Origin: Dehalococcoidia bacterium UBA7891
Lineage (GTDB): Bacteria > Chloroflexota > Dehalococcoidia > Lucifugimonadales > UBA826
Assembly: GCA_002500485.1 (NCBI GenBank)
Contig: DLRJ01000122.1
Coordinates: forward strand, 1-37,755
Length of the DNA stretch: 37,755 nt
Direction of reading: 5' to 3'
This document shows positions 8,307 through 16,347 of the stretch, piece by piece (the first letter of the stretch is position 1; each line of letters opens with the position of its first letter). The position numbers and the translations under genes were made by a program. Below the pieces are notes generated by a model. That model was given only the letters and a program-made list of their open reading frames with translations. It ran no database searches and was not told the DNA's origin.

Positions 8307-9235
8307 GTTTTGCGATCCGTCAATCTCACCCGAGGGTCAGCCCAAGTATAGAGAATATCACTGATAAAATAAGTAAGCCCAAAGAGGACGGCTACCAACA
8401 TGAAAACACCCATGATCACTGGGTAATCCCGATCAAAAATACTGGTCACGAAATGGCGACCGATTCCAGGTATCCCGAAGGTGTTTTCTATAAAAATGCT
8501 TCCTGTCATCAGGTTTGGTATTAAAGGCCCCACGAGGGTAATAATAGGAATCAAGGCGTTCTTAAAAACGTGTCGAAGAATTACTACAGGTTCTGCTAAT
8601 CCCTTGGCCCGTGCAGTCCTGATGTAGTCGGACCTCATTGCCTCAAGCATACTGACTCTTGTAAAACGTGCTATGAGGCTTGTAGGAGCAAGGGAATAGG
8701 CCACCACTGGCAGGACCATATGTTGCCAAGTTCCCCAACCTTGGGTTGGAAGGAGGTCCATTTTCACAGAAACAAACATAACTAGCCACACCGCAACAGC
8801 AAAATTTGGAACAGTGATACCTGTTGTGGCTAGAAAAGTTACAGTGTAGTCCAGTAGGCTATTTTGTCGAAGTGCGGCAATAATGCCCACAGGGATTCCG
8901 ATTGAAAAGGCTATTATAAGTGTGACAGAACCTATCTTTGCGGTGGCAGGCCAGCCTCTTGCTATTGTTTCCCAAACGGTTTCAGTTTTGTATATGAATG
9001 AATTACCTAAATCTAAGTGAAGTAAATTCCACAGGTACTTTGCATATTGAACATGGACTGGTTGGTCCAATCCATATTTTCTCATCATATTTTCTTTTGC
9101 GGCTCCCTGCAGGGGTATTTCCGCTTCATTCCACGGAGTACCGGGTAACCATCTCACTGCGATAAACAGGATTAAGGAAATGATTAAAACGGAGCCTAAT
9201 AAACCAAGTAATCTTCCTAAAGAATATCTAATCAT
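8303..9235 (-). CDS. ABC transporter permease, DppB/OppB family
   Basis: Partner permease of the DppC homologue. The N-terminal helix (LGLLGSVLIISLILFIAVRWLPG) and the family segment KYGLDQPVHVQYAKYLWNLL are followed by the binding-protein-dependent transport core. The EAA-type loop is YIRTARAKGLAEPVVILRHVFKNALIPI, and the C-terminus is the usual DppB ending (YTWADPRVRL). Length 310 aa is standard. ATG start has a weak AAGAG upstream, and the gene lies 24 bp after the class V PLP enzyme on the same strand, which implies co-transcription. Confidence 0.95.
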   Translation of the reverse strand: MIRYSLGRLLGLLGSVLIISLILFIAVRWLPGTPWNEAEIPLQGAAKENMMRKYGLDQPVHVQYAKYLWNLLHLDLGNSFIYKTETVWETIARGWPATAKIGSVTLIIAFSIGIPVGIIAALRQNSLLDYTVTFLATTGITVPNFAVAVWLVMFVSVKMDLLPTQGWGTWQHMVLPVVAYSLAPTSLIARFTRVSMLEAMRSDYIRTARAKGLAEPVVILRHVFKNALIPIITLVGPLIPNLMTGSIFIENTFGIPGIGRHFVTSIFDRDYPVIMGVFMLVAVLFGLTYFISDILYTWADPRVRLTDRKT

Positions 9236-9259
9236 GGTCAGATTTTCTCTTCATTTGGG

Positions 9260-10417
9260 TTAAGATGCAAGTTCTGATAATTTGTCAGCAAGTAAATCTA
9301 TTTCATCCTCCAGTAGATAAAAAGCAGCAGCAATCCGCATCGATTGTGTTTTGGGATTATGGGCCGTCAAGATTCTATGCTCATTCCATAGCCAATTTCC
9401 CGGTTCAGGGTGGTTAAGACCCGCTGTAGAGAAGGCGACTATCCCTGTGCTATCAGTTTTAGCCATCGGCGTTTTAATAGATATGCCTGGAATGTCGATT
9501 AGACGTCTCTTTAATTGGCTGGCCAAATCATGGCTTCTTCTATATATATTTTCAGGACCTATGTTGTTGTGGAACTCGAGAGCTTTAATTCCCGATGCAT
9601 GGGTTGCCCAATACCTAGTACCAAATTCAAATCGCTGTGCAGTCTTAAGGCTTGTGTAGGATAATGAGTCAAGATCGTATTCCTCAGTCATTCCCCAGCC
9701 TACCCAGCTTGTCTTCAACTTGGTTATCCAGTCTTTCTTTACATAGAGAAAGCCAGTTCCTTGTTGGCATAATAGCCATTTGTGACCACAGCCGGCGTAA
9801 AAATCACAACCAAGTTCTTTCATAGAGACTGGAAATTGACCTACTGCGTGAGCCCCGTCCAACATATAGGGGATGTCTCGGGCCTTCAGAAAGTCTCCAA
9901 CTTCCCTCGCGGGTAACCTAGCGCCATCTACAGTTGATACATGGCTAAGAAAAACCAGCCTAGTTTTATCAGTTACTAGAGACTCCAAGTCTTTTAAGAG
10001 CTGCGTTGGCTCTGTTTGGAATTTAAGCAGTTTCACGTTGACTCCGTACCGTTCAGATAAGTTCATAAACGGAAGGGAACCGCTGGGATGTTCCTCATTG
10101 GTGATTATCACTTCGTCACCAGGAAGCCAATCAAATCCAGTGGCCACTATATTAATTCCATCAGACACATTTCGGGTGAGTGCTATCTCGTCTGAGGAAG
10201 CCCCAATATAATCGCCAAAGCCTTTTCTAGAGTCTTCAAATAAAGTCAACACTTCATCATTAACATCTCGATCGTAAGGCCCTTTGTGTTCTATAAGACG
10301 GGCCAACCTGACAGCTTCTTCTGCCACCACGCTTGGAGTGGGTCCGAAAGTTCCACAGTTTAAATATGTGCAACTCTGGAGTGCGGGTATTTGGGTGCGG
10401 ATTGATTGAATATCCGT
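9260..10417 (-). CDS. Class V aminotransferase / cysteine-desulfurase-like PLP enzyme with apparent ACG start
   Basis: Fold-type I PLP enzyme resembling isopenicillin-N-epimerase and cysteine-desulfurase-like proteins. The PLP lysine is in AGCGHKWLL, with HVSTVDGARLP and DGAHAVGQFP as cofactor motifs. The first ordinary start in frame is GTG at 10330, but the frame stays open and homologous upstream. The upstream residues read IPALQSCTYLNCGTFGPTPS, the family's conserved N-terminus, so the protein must start earlier. No ATG, GTG or TTG exists between 10330 and the upstream stop near 10478. An ACG at 10415-10417 sits six bases after a strong AGGGAGG, exactly where a start is expected, and gives about 385 aa. 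This may be a real ACG start, a start-loss mutation or a sequence error. Located between the binding protein and dppB. Confidence 0.85.
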   Translation of the reverse strand, partial: TDIQSIRTQIPALQSCTYLNCGTFGPTPSVVAEEAVRLARLIEHKGPYDRDVNDEVLTLFEDSRKGFGDYIGASSDEIALTRNVSDGINIVATGFDWLPGDEVIITNEEHPSGSLPFMNLSERYGVNVKLLKFQTEPTQLLKDLESLVTDKTRLVFLSHVSTVDGARLPAREVGDFLKARDIPYMLDGAHAVGQFPVSMKELGCDFYAGCGHKWLLCQQGTGFLYVKKDWITKLKTSWVGWGMTEEYDLDSLSYTSLKTAQRFEFGTRYWATHASGIKALEFHNNIGPENIYRRSHDLASQLKRRLIDIPGISIKTPMAKTDSTGIVAFSTAGLNHPEPGNWLWNEHRILTAHNPKTQSMRIAAAFYLLEDEIDLLADKLSELAS

Positions 10418-10423
10418 TTTGTG

Positions 10424-10430
10424 CCTCCCT
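10424..10430 (-). promoter_or_regulatory. Strong ribosome-binding site before the ACG start
   Basis: On the minus strand AGGGAGG is followed by the six-base spacer CACAAA and then ACG GAT ATT. This fixes the likely translation start of the class V PLP enzyme at a non-standard codon. The site directly abuts the T-run of the preceding terminator, so read-through transcripts carry it immediately after the hairpin. Confidence 0.65.
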
Positions 10431-10471
10431 AAAAAAACGGCCCACCTGGTACAAAAAGTACCGGCAGGCCG
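10431..10471 (-). terminator. Intrinsic terminator between the binding-protein gene and downstream genes
   Basis: Read on the minus strand, an outer CGGCC/GGCCG stem and an inner GGTAC/GTACC stem close on a TTTTT loop and are followed at once by seven T residues. It starts about 50 bp after the stop of the binding-protein gene. Such partial terminators commonly make the binding protein mRNA more abundant than the permease mRNA. Confidence 0.85.
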
Positions 10472-10522
10472 CTCAATTTATTTCTCTTGTTTCTTGCTAA
10501 TAGCGAGAAATCTTATATGCGG

Positions 10523-12340
10523 TTAGTAGGCTGATCGAGTGTGCTCTTGAACATTCTCGCCGACATATACCTCATAGATGTTTTGGGCTCCAAAACCAGG
10601 ATTCCAGTTAGGGAACTGAAGGCCTGACCAACCAGCCTCGTTTTCATTCTTCCATGTCCCTTTCAGGTATGGTTTGTGCAACTGGTTCTGAACCTGTGAC
10701 CAGAAGAATACGCTACCAACATCCTCAGAGAGAATTTCCTGTAGCTTGAGCATCTTGGCAGATCTGTCAGCCGAAAGTGCCATCGCACCTGCCTCTATTC
10801 TTAAGTCCTCAAATTCTTTGTTGTTCCAGTTATGTCGACCATCCGTCTTGAAGACACCCATAAAGTTTGAAGCGTCAACATAGTCGAAACCGTAGGAAAC
10901 CATAGCAAATTGCAGGTCGTGGCCATTTAGATGACCCATGTAAGTTTTGCGGTCCATATTGTTGATAGTGACATCAACGCCGAGGTTTTCTTTAAGCTGC
11001 TGGGCAACTGCTGCTGCTGTTGCTTGGAAGAGCTCGGTTTCTTGTCTTAGAGCTAACTCCAGTTTTGGAAAACCTGCGCCGCCTGCAAAGCCTGCGTCGG
11101 CCATCAGCGATTGGGCTGCGGCGACATCAAGACCTTGGTATTGTTTGAGTTTGTCAGGTCCTGCAGCATCTGGGAAACCAGGGATTAATACACCGTACCT
11201 AGGCTCGCCGGCCTCTGACCCTACTATGTTATTAATGATCGCGTCTCTGTCTATAGCCTTGGCAAAGGCCTGTCTGACTCTGACATCGTTAAACGGAGCA
11301 CTCTGGTTGTCGAAGAAAAGGTAGTGTGTTCGGAAGTCGCCAGGGGAAAGACCTCTTTCTTTCATCAACCCCGCATCATTCTCCATATATTCCTGGTCTG
11401 CTGGAGTAAACGGTCCGTTGATAGTATCGACCTCGCCAGCAAGGTAAGCATCAAATTTTCGCTCACCATACACGGCTTTGTAATTTTCTATGAAAGGCTT
11501 GATCTTACCGGTGTAATTCACGTTAGGTTCAAACTCTGCGTGCTGGTTTGGTACCCATTCTTTTAGGATCCAAGGAGTACTTGAAAGTGTTGTCGCGGGA
11601 TCATTTGAATAGTACTGGCCATGTTTCTCAGCGGCATGTTTTGCCAGGGGAGAACCATACATCATAAACCCGGGAACATATGGCGCTGGCGTATCAAGTT
11701 GGAAGACAAGGGTTTTGTCATCTGTTGCTGTAACGCCTAGGGTATCTAAAGCCTTCTCGCCAGCTTCAATTGCCCCATAGTTTTCTACTTCAAGCATACC
11801 GAAGTACCACGTGAAGTCGTAAGCATGTTCTGGGTCAGCATAATACTGCCATGTATATACGTAGTCATGAGCAGTTAGTGGGACACCGTCACTCCATGTA
11901 AGATCCGGGTCTATGTTGAATGTCCAGGTCTTCATATCGTCTGAAGATGACCAACTAGTGGCACCACCAGGGACGGTAGAAAGGTCTGTGCTCAATAGGG
12001 CTAAGCTAAAACCACTCTGGATTCCACCTGCGGCAGAGTTGTAAACACTGACCGGGAATTCTAGAGACTCACCCTCTTTTTCATAGTTGACCTTAAGGAA
12101 TTGAGCTGCCATTGGAGCAGCATCACTTGGCATTTCACGTCCAAATACATTGGTTGTTTTTGCTGCTGGGGCTGCTTTTGTAGCCGGGGCTGGAGCCGCT
12201 GCTGGAGCTGCTGCCGGAGCTGCTGCTGGAGCTGCTGCTGGAGCGGTATCTTCTTCTGAAGAACTGCATCCGATTGCGACCGTAAGCATCAGGGCCGTCA
12301 TGGCACCAATCACCAAAAACATGAAACCATTCTTGCGCAT
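10523..12340 (-). CDS. ABC transporter substrate-binding lipoprotein, family 5 (peptide/nickel type)
   Basis: Extracytoplasmic solute receptor of SBP family 5, working with the DppB/DppC permeases downstream. The chosen ATG (12340) has GGAGG seven bases before it. It gives MRKNGFMFLVIGAMTALMLT followed by the lipobox VAIGC, with lipidated Cys25; a longer in-frame start 69 bp upstream would spoil the signal peptide. Residues 33-61 are a Pro-Ala linker (PAAA repeats). The rest is the mature domain, with WTFNIDPDLTWSDGVPLTAHDYVYTW and DVRVRQAFAKAIDRDAII, both hallmark motifs of the family. Length 605 aa. Substrate unknown; the neighbours suggest an amino compound or small peptide. Confidence 0.94.
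   Translation of the reverse strand: MRKNGFMFLVIGAMTALMLTVAIGCSSSEEDTAPAAAPAAAPAAAPAAAPAPATKAAPAAKTTNVFGREMPSDAAPMAAQFLKVNYEKEGESLEFPVSVYNSAAGGIQSGFSLALLSTDLSTVPGGATSWSSSDDMKTWTFNIDPDLTWSDGVPLTAHDYVYTWQYYADPEHAYDFTWYFGMLEVENYGAIEAGEKALDTLGVTATDDKTLVFQLDTPAPYVPGFMMYGSPLAKHAAEKHGQYYSNDPATTLSSTPWILKEWVPNQHAEFEPNVNYTGKIKPFIENYKAVYGERKFDAYLAGEVDTINGPFTPADQEYMENDAGLMKERGLSPGDFRTHYLFFDNQSAPFNDVRVRQAFAKAIDRDAIINNIVGSEAGEPRYGVLIPGFPDAAGPDKLKQYQGLDVAAAQSLMADAGFAGGAGFPKLELALRQETELFQATAAAVAQQLKENLGVDVTINNMDRKTYMGHLNGHDLQFAMVSYGFDYVDASNFMGVFKTDGRHNWNNKEFEDLRIEAGAMALSADRSAKMLKLQEILSEDVGSVFFWSQVQNQLHKPYLKGTWKNENEAGWSGLQFPNWNPGFGAQNIYEVYVGENVQEHTRSAY
12158..12241 (-). repeat. Pro-Ala linker repeat within the binding-protein gene
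   Basis: A 12-bp unit (GCTCCAGCAGCA-like on the coding strand) is repeated about five times and encodes tandem PAAA. It forms a flexible tether between lipid anchor and receptor. A similar, longer array occurs in the binding-protein gene at the right end of the window. Confidence 0.8.
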
Positions 12341-12370
12341 TGAGTAACCTCCACACAATACTTCTTTAAC

Positions 12371-12395
12371 AAGCCAACGAAAACACTCGTGGCTT
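12371..12395 (-). promoter_or_regulatory. Hairpin in the leader of the binding-protein mRNA
   Basis: AAGCCAACGA and TCGTGGCTT pair over nine bases with one bulged A and a six-base loop, about 20 bp upstream of the GGAGG site. A TATAAT element on the minus strand lies just upstream (about 12411-12416), though no good -35 was found. The hairpin may cap or stabilise the 5' end of the transcript; this is inference. Confidence 0.4.
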
Positions 12396-12538
12396 TTCAC
12401 TCGGTACATTATATTATGAAAGTCAACAAAAGATAATACTAAACTACTGCAACATCAATATTGCCTTATGAAATGGGCTGCATGTCTAACCAAAATATCA
12501 TGCTCGAGTATTTGTCGAAACCACTGATGTCTTAGTAA

Positions 12539-13534
12539 TCAGATGTTAAATTGCGGATCGCTATAATTTGTAATCTTATCGAATATTTGAATTCGCCATC
12601 TTTGTGAATCCACGGCTAGTAACCTAGAATTCGAGTCGTCAAAGCTAACGCATGTTGGCAATGCAAAAAGAGTTTCAGGTTCTAAACTTGATACACGTCT
12701 CCGAGCCTTATGTACGTCGGGGCTAGCGGCCACGTATTGTTTTTGCCATTTTGATAGTTCAACTGCTGAACCTGTTAAGCCTGCTATGTGGATACCCGTT
12801 GTATCGTAAATCTGCACCCTGTTGTTGACCCAATCTGCCACGTAAATATCACCGGATTGATCTACAGAAACGTCTGAGGGATGGTCCAAGTTTGAGGCGC
12901 TGGACCCAAACTCTCCAATGGACATAATGAAAACCCCATCTGAATCAAACTTTTGGACCCTGTGATTTTTATGATCAGATACATAGATAAAATTGTCATT
13001 ATCTGTGCAAATCCCCCAAGGAGCATTTAATAATCCATGGGCATCCCCGAATTTCCCCCAGGATTGAGTGAATTCTAAATCGGGGGAAAATTTTTGGATA
13101 CGATGGTTAAGAGTATCTGCTATGTAAACATTATTATCGGAATCTAACGTTATTCCTGACGGACGATCAAATTGGATTTCGCCATTCCCGGGGCCACCCA
13201 TCGTTTTAACAAGGTCTCCTTCAGGGGTGAAGATAGAAATAATATTTCGTAGTTCATCCGTGACCAGTAGATGGGTGCCATTAAAAACTGCGCAACTAGG
13301 CCAAGAGCCATTGAAGTTTTCTTCAAGGACTTCTCGAAATGAAATTACAATCTCTTCGTCGTCTATATCAGGACCAATTGTCAGCTTGACCACATCTGAT
13401 CCATAGGTGTCTCTTAAAACTACAAAGAAATCATTTCCCGTACCTTTAGTGGCGTAAACGATTCCTCTGAACGCCCGACCCCCAACAACCCGATTGTAAT
13501 CAAAAGCACGTCCCTTTGCCGATGTAGTTAGCAT
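12539..13534 (-). CDS. NHL-repeat beta-propeller protein
   Basis: A propeller protein built from NHL/SMP-30-like repeats. At least four clear repeats are visible: FDRPSGITLDSDNNVYIADT, LNAPWGICTDNDNFIYVSDH, LDHPSDVSVDQSGDIYVADW and a degenerate C-terminal one. Each is followed by N(H/R)RVQK/I. The protein is 331 aa with no signal peptide or membrane segment, so it looks cytoplasmic, unlike many NHL proteins. Such folds bind ligands or partner proteins or act as lactonases; no catalytic set could be assigned. It starts 37 bp after the DUF1501 gene and is the last gene of the unit with DUF1800 and DUF1501. Confidence 0.88.
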   Translation of the reverse strand: MLTTSAKGRAFDYNRVVGGRAFRGIVYATKGTGNDFFVVLRDTYGSDVVKLTIGPDIDDEEIVISFREVLEENFNGSWPSCAVFNGTHLLVTDELRNIISIFTPEGDLVKTMGGPGNGEIQFDRPSGITLDSDNNVYIADTLNHRIQKFSPDLEFTQSWGKFGDAHGLLNAPWGICTDNDNFIYVSDHKNHRVQKFDSDGVFIMSIGEFGSSASNLDHPSDVSVDQSGDIYVADWVNNRVQIYDTTGIHIAGLTGSAVELSKWQKQYVAASPDVHKARRRVSSLEPETLFALPTCVSFDDSNSRLLAVDSQRWRIQIFDKITNYSDPQFNI

Positions 13535-13571
13535 TTTAAATTTACCTATAATCTGACTAATATGGCTAAGT

Positions 13572-14714
13572 TTAGTTTGAAGAACCTATAAATCCCGGCT
13601 TTTCAAAATGTCCACCAACGATAGGCACAGGGTCTAATTTCATACAATCTTCAGCCAGAGTGGTGTACACGCTTCGAAAATCCATGTCAGGTACTAAATC
13701 GCCCTGATCAAGATCTCCCTCCTTCATTGAGGGATATTGTCCGTACTCTCCACCCTTCACGTTTTTTCCAATTGCAAGGCAAACACCACCGGCCCCATGA
13801 TCAGTTCCTGCGCCGTTGTCATACACTCTTCTGCCAAACTCAGAAAACAAAAACATAGTCACATTGTCAGCAGCCTGATGTTCCTCCAAATCATCAAAGA
13901 AATCTCTTATGGCAGATGAAGCTGAGGACCAAAGTTTATTGTGGGTGGAAAGTTGATCTGCATGAGTGTCAAAACTTCCAAGGTCACAATAAAAAATCCG
14001 AGTACCTAAATTTGCCAAGTGTATCTGAGCGATTCCCTTTAGTTTTTTGGCTATTGAGGAATCTGCATATTCAACAGTTGATGAATACAAGGCAGGTGCG
14101 ACATTTAATATGTCTGCTCCTTTCATAGCGTCAAGTCCTGTTTGGCCGAGGAATTCCATAACTGGACCAGATCCAATCATTGGAGAATACATTTTTTTGT
14201 ATCTATCTAATACACGGTCTCTTTTTTGTTCAGGAGAGATGTCCGTAAGGAGTCCATAATTATCTAAATTTTCCACTGTGGCTACTGGAACGTCAGGAGC
14301 TACCAAAGCCCGATAGAGTGACGGGCCCATACTTACGGCTGTGACCACGTTTTCTTTATTGGGGTCGATTTGCTTGATGGCCCTTCCAAGCCAACCTTCC
14401 GTGCCGAGAGTTTCAGGTTCACATGTGTGCCATATGTCCATGGATCTAAAATGAGACCGGGGAGAATTCTCATAGCCAACCCCATGAATAATGGCAACAT
14501 TACCCTCTTTATACATATCCGCCAAAGGGGCCATGGCAGGATGAAAACCTATTTCTGAGGTGAGCTCAATTACGTCAGTCTCATTTATGTTAACTGAAGG
14601 TCTGTAGTCTCTGTATAAAGAATTACTGTGGGGCACGACAGTATTCATATAATCATTGCCACCAGATAATTGAACTACAACTATTACGGGGTCTTTTGAT
14701 AGGATTTCAGTCAT
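13572..14714 (-). CDS. DUF1501 family protein (sulfatase/phosphatase-like fold)
   Basis: DUF1501 proteins share the alkaline-phosphatase-like fold and are usually found beside DUF1800 genes; their activity is not established. Typical segments are VVVQLSGGNDYMNTVVP at the N-terminus, MHPA-like FHPAMAPLADMYKEGNVAIIHGVGY, SHFRSMDIWHT, FSEFGRRVYDNGAGTDHGAGG and the histidine-rich TDHG core. The 380-aa protein starts directly with the domain and lacks the Tat signal peptide that many members carry, so it would stay inside the cell. The ATG has GAGG six bases upstream. It lies 53 bp after DUF1800 and 37 bp before the NHL protein. Confidence 0.92.
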   Translation of the reverse strand: MTEILSKDPVIVVVQLSGGNDYMNTVVPHSNSLYRDYRPSVNINETDVIELTSEIGFHPAMAPLADMYKEGNVAIIHGVGYENSPRSHFRSMDIWHTCEPETLGTEGWLGRAIKQIDPNKENVVTAVSMGPSLYRALVAPDVPVATVENLDNYGLLTDISPEQKRDRVLDRYKKMYSPMIGSGPVMEFLGQTGLDAMKGADILNVAPALYSSTVEYADSSIAKKLKGIAQIHLANLGTRIFYCDLGSFDTHADQLSTHNKLWSSASSAIRDFFDDLEEHQAADNVTMFLFSEFGRRVYDNGAGTDHGAGGVCLAIGKNVKGGEYGQYPSMKEGDLDQGDLVPDMDFRSVYTTLAEDCMKLDPVPIVGGHFEKPGFIGSSN

Positions 14715-14767
14715 ATTTATCCTCGTTATTCGCTATCCTTTTCGTTACAACTTTTTCACAAGGCCGG

Positions 14768-16165
14768 TTAAGCAAATTGATATTCTCTGGTCGCGACTAT
14801 AAGTTGGAGCAATTCTAAGGTTCTTGTCACCCCGGTTGATTGCCAGTCGAAATCTCCCTGTGAAGAAACGTGATCTATAAGCTCATCCCTTGTCTCAGCT
14901 ATAACCTTTAGGGGTCCCATGATGTCGAGACAAGCGTCTACTACGTCTTCAGGTTTAAAAAACGTGGAGCTAACACGAGCTATTATTTTTGCAATACCTG
15001 GTCGCGAATAGTCACCGACCATTTCCGACATGAAGTTGGTACGCTTCATTAAGGTGCCACTGTTGATCCACTCTACTCCAGAATGCCACCCTTCGACACT
15101 GGGAGGATTTAAGAGGTCCTGACCCATATAGACGATCTGGCCAGTCCAATCCAGTATATCTGGGCCGGGAAGACTACTATTTCCAACCAATCTTAGAGTA
15201 CTTACCACAACTTCAGCTGGATTCTTGACCCTGGAGAATTGAGACTCCTTAAAAAAATCACTATTGAATAATTTTCTCAAGACAGTTTCCATATGGTAGT
15301 TACTGTCCATTAAAGCATCAGCCAAAAATTGGACCGCATCGGGGTTGTTTGGAGGAACAACAGACCATGCTGGTACTTGGGGTTCGTCTTCTACAAAAAA
15401 GTTATAAATATGCCTAGCCATGAAGTTAGCCGTTGCAGGGCTAGAAAGGATGATATCTATTACCTCCTCCCCATCAAAGTTTCCTTTGTGTCCCAAAAAT
15501 TCCTTTTCTCCATAATCATGATCTTCTTCTATGAACTTGAAGTGCCAATCCCATCTACCCATATGGAATCTTGGTAACTTGTGTTCTAGGGTCCATCCAG
15601 TGAAAGCCCGGGAGCATTCCTGGACATCCTCTTCCGTATAATTCCCCACACCCATTGTAAATAGTTCCAACAATTCCCGACCCCAATTTTCGTTAATAGA
15701 GTCCGCATGATTTTCATTGTTGTCCAACCAGTAAATCATAGCTGGGCTTTTGGCTACTTCAAGGAGAATGTCCCTATAATGGCCAAGGCCTTTTTCTCGG
15801 AACATATCGATCATGTCTTGGATTTCGTCGTAGTGATCAACTTTAGCAACTCCAGTAGCAAAGATATTGTGATAGAAAATGCATAACTTTTCCTGGAGCG
15901 GTGAGGCAGTATTAATCATTGTCCAAACCCATGGGGCTTGGCCTAATCCGCCCATGGTTCCTGGTTTCCACCACATTGGGTAGTATCTTAAAAATTCATA
16001 TATATCAACAGGAGTTTGAGTTAAAGGAGCCAACAACTCCTCTACAGTTTCTGTGTATCCCTTTTCGCACCTGGTTTCGAGTTCCTCTCGGGAAGCTCCA
16101 AATCCGGCCCTTCTCATAAGGTGTGCCATCACGGTAATTTCTGTATTGGCTTTTGTACTAACCAT
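14768..16165 (-). CDS. DUF1800 family protein
   Basis: DUF1800 protein, the usual genomic partner of DUF1501. Recognised by HLMRRAGFGASREELE at the N-terminus, WWKPGTMGGLGQAPWVWTMIN, the HNIFATG segment, NENWGRELLELFTMGVGNYTEEDVQECSRAFTGWTL, and NPPSVEGWHSGVEWINSGTL near the end. The start is placed at the ATG at 16165 (GGAG upstream; the domain begins eleven residues later). An in-frame ATG 141 bp upstream would add an unrelated leader. Length 465 aa, without a signal peptide. Biochemical role unknown. It heads the DUF1800-DUF1501-NHL run and follows the GMC oxidoreductase by 182 bp. Confidence 0.92.
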   Translation of the reverse strand: MVSTKANTEITVMAHLMRRAGFGASREELETRCEKGYTETVEELLAPLTQTPVDIYEFLRYYPMWWKPGTMGGLGQAPWVWTMINTASPLQEKLCIFYHNIFATGVAKVDHYDEIQDMIDMFREKGLGHYRDILLEVAKSPAMIYWLDNNENHADSINENWGRELLELFTMGVGNYTEEDVQECSRAFTGWTLEHKLPRFHMGRWDWHFKFIEEDHDYGEKEFLGHKGNFDGEEVIDIILSSPATANFMARHIYNFFVEDEPQVPAWSVVPPNNPDAVQFLADALMDSNYHMETVLRKLFNSDFFKESQFSRVKNPAEVVVSTLRLVGNSSLPGPDILDWTGQIVYMGQDLLNPPSVEGWHSGVEWINSGTLMKRTNFMSEMVGDYSRPGIAKIIARVSSTFFKPEDVVDACLDIMGPLKVIAETRDELIDHVSSQGDFDWQSTGVTRTLELLQLIVATREYQFA

Positions 16166-16347
16166 GCACCCTACTCCAAATTTGTCTTGAATTTTTGACC
16201 TTGGCAAATGAGATACAGAATAGCAGAAAATTTCCAAATTGCACGATTTGCCCCTAAGGAAATTATCGGGGCTGATATCGAAATAAACTATCAGGGATAT
16301 CGGCACTAGCGACGGTAGGCGGTTTTATTCCTAAATGTGAATCATCC

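Noticed and set aside
10260..10454. 64-codon TTG-initiated frame overlapping the start of the class V PLP gene
   Set aside because: No protein-like features. The overlapping frame encodes the conserved N-terminus of the PLP enzyme, and the TTG lies inside the terminator.
12150..12347. Ala/Gly-rich frame on the plus strand opposite the binding-protein signal and linker
   Set aside because: It is the antisense shadow of the PAAA-coding repeat; the minus-strand frame has signal peptide, lipobox and ribosome-binding site.
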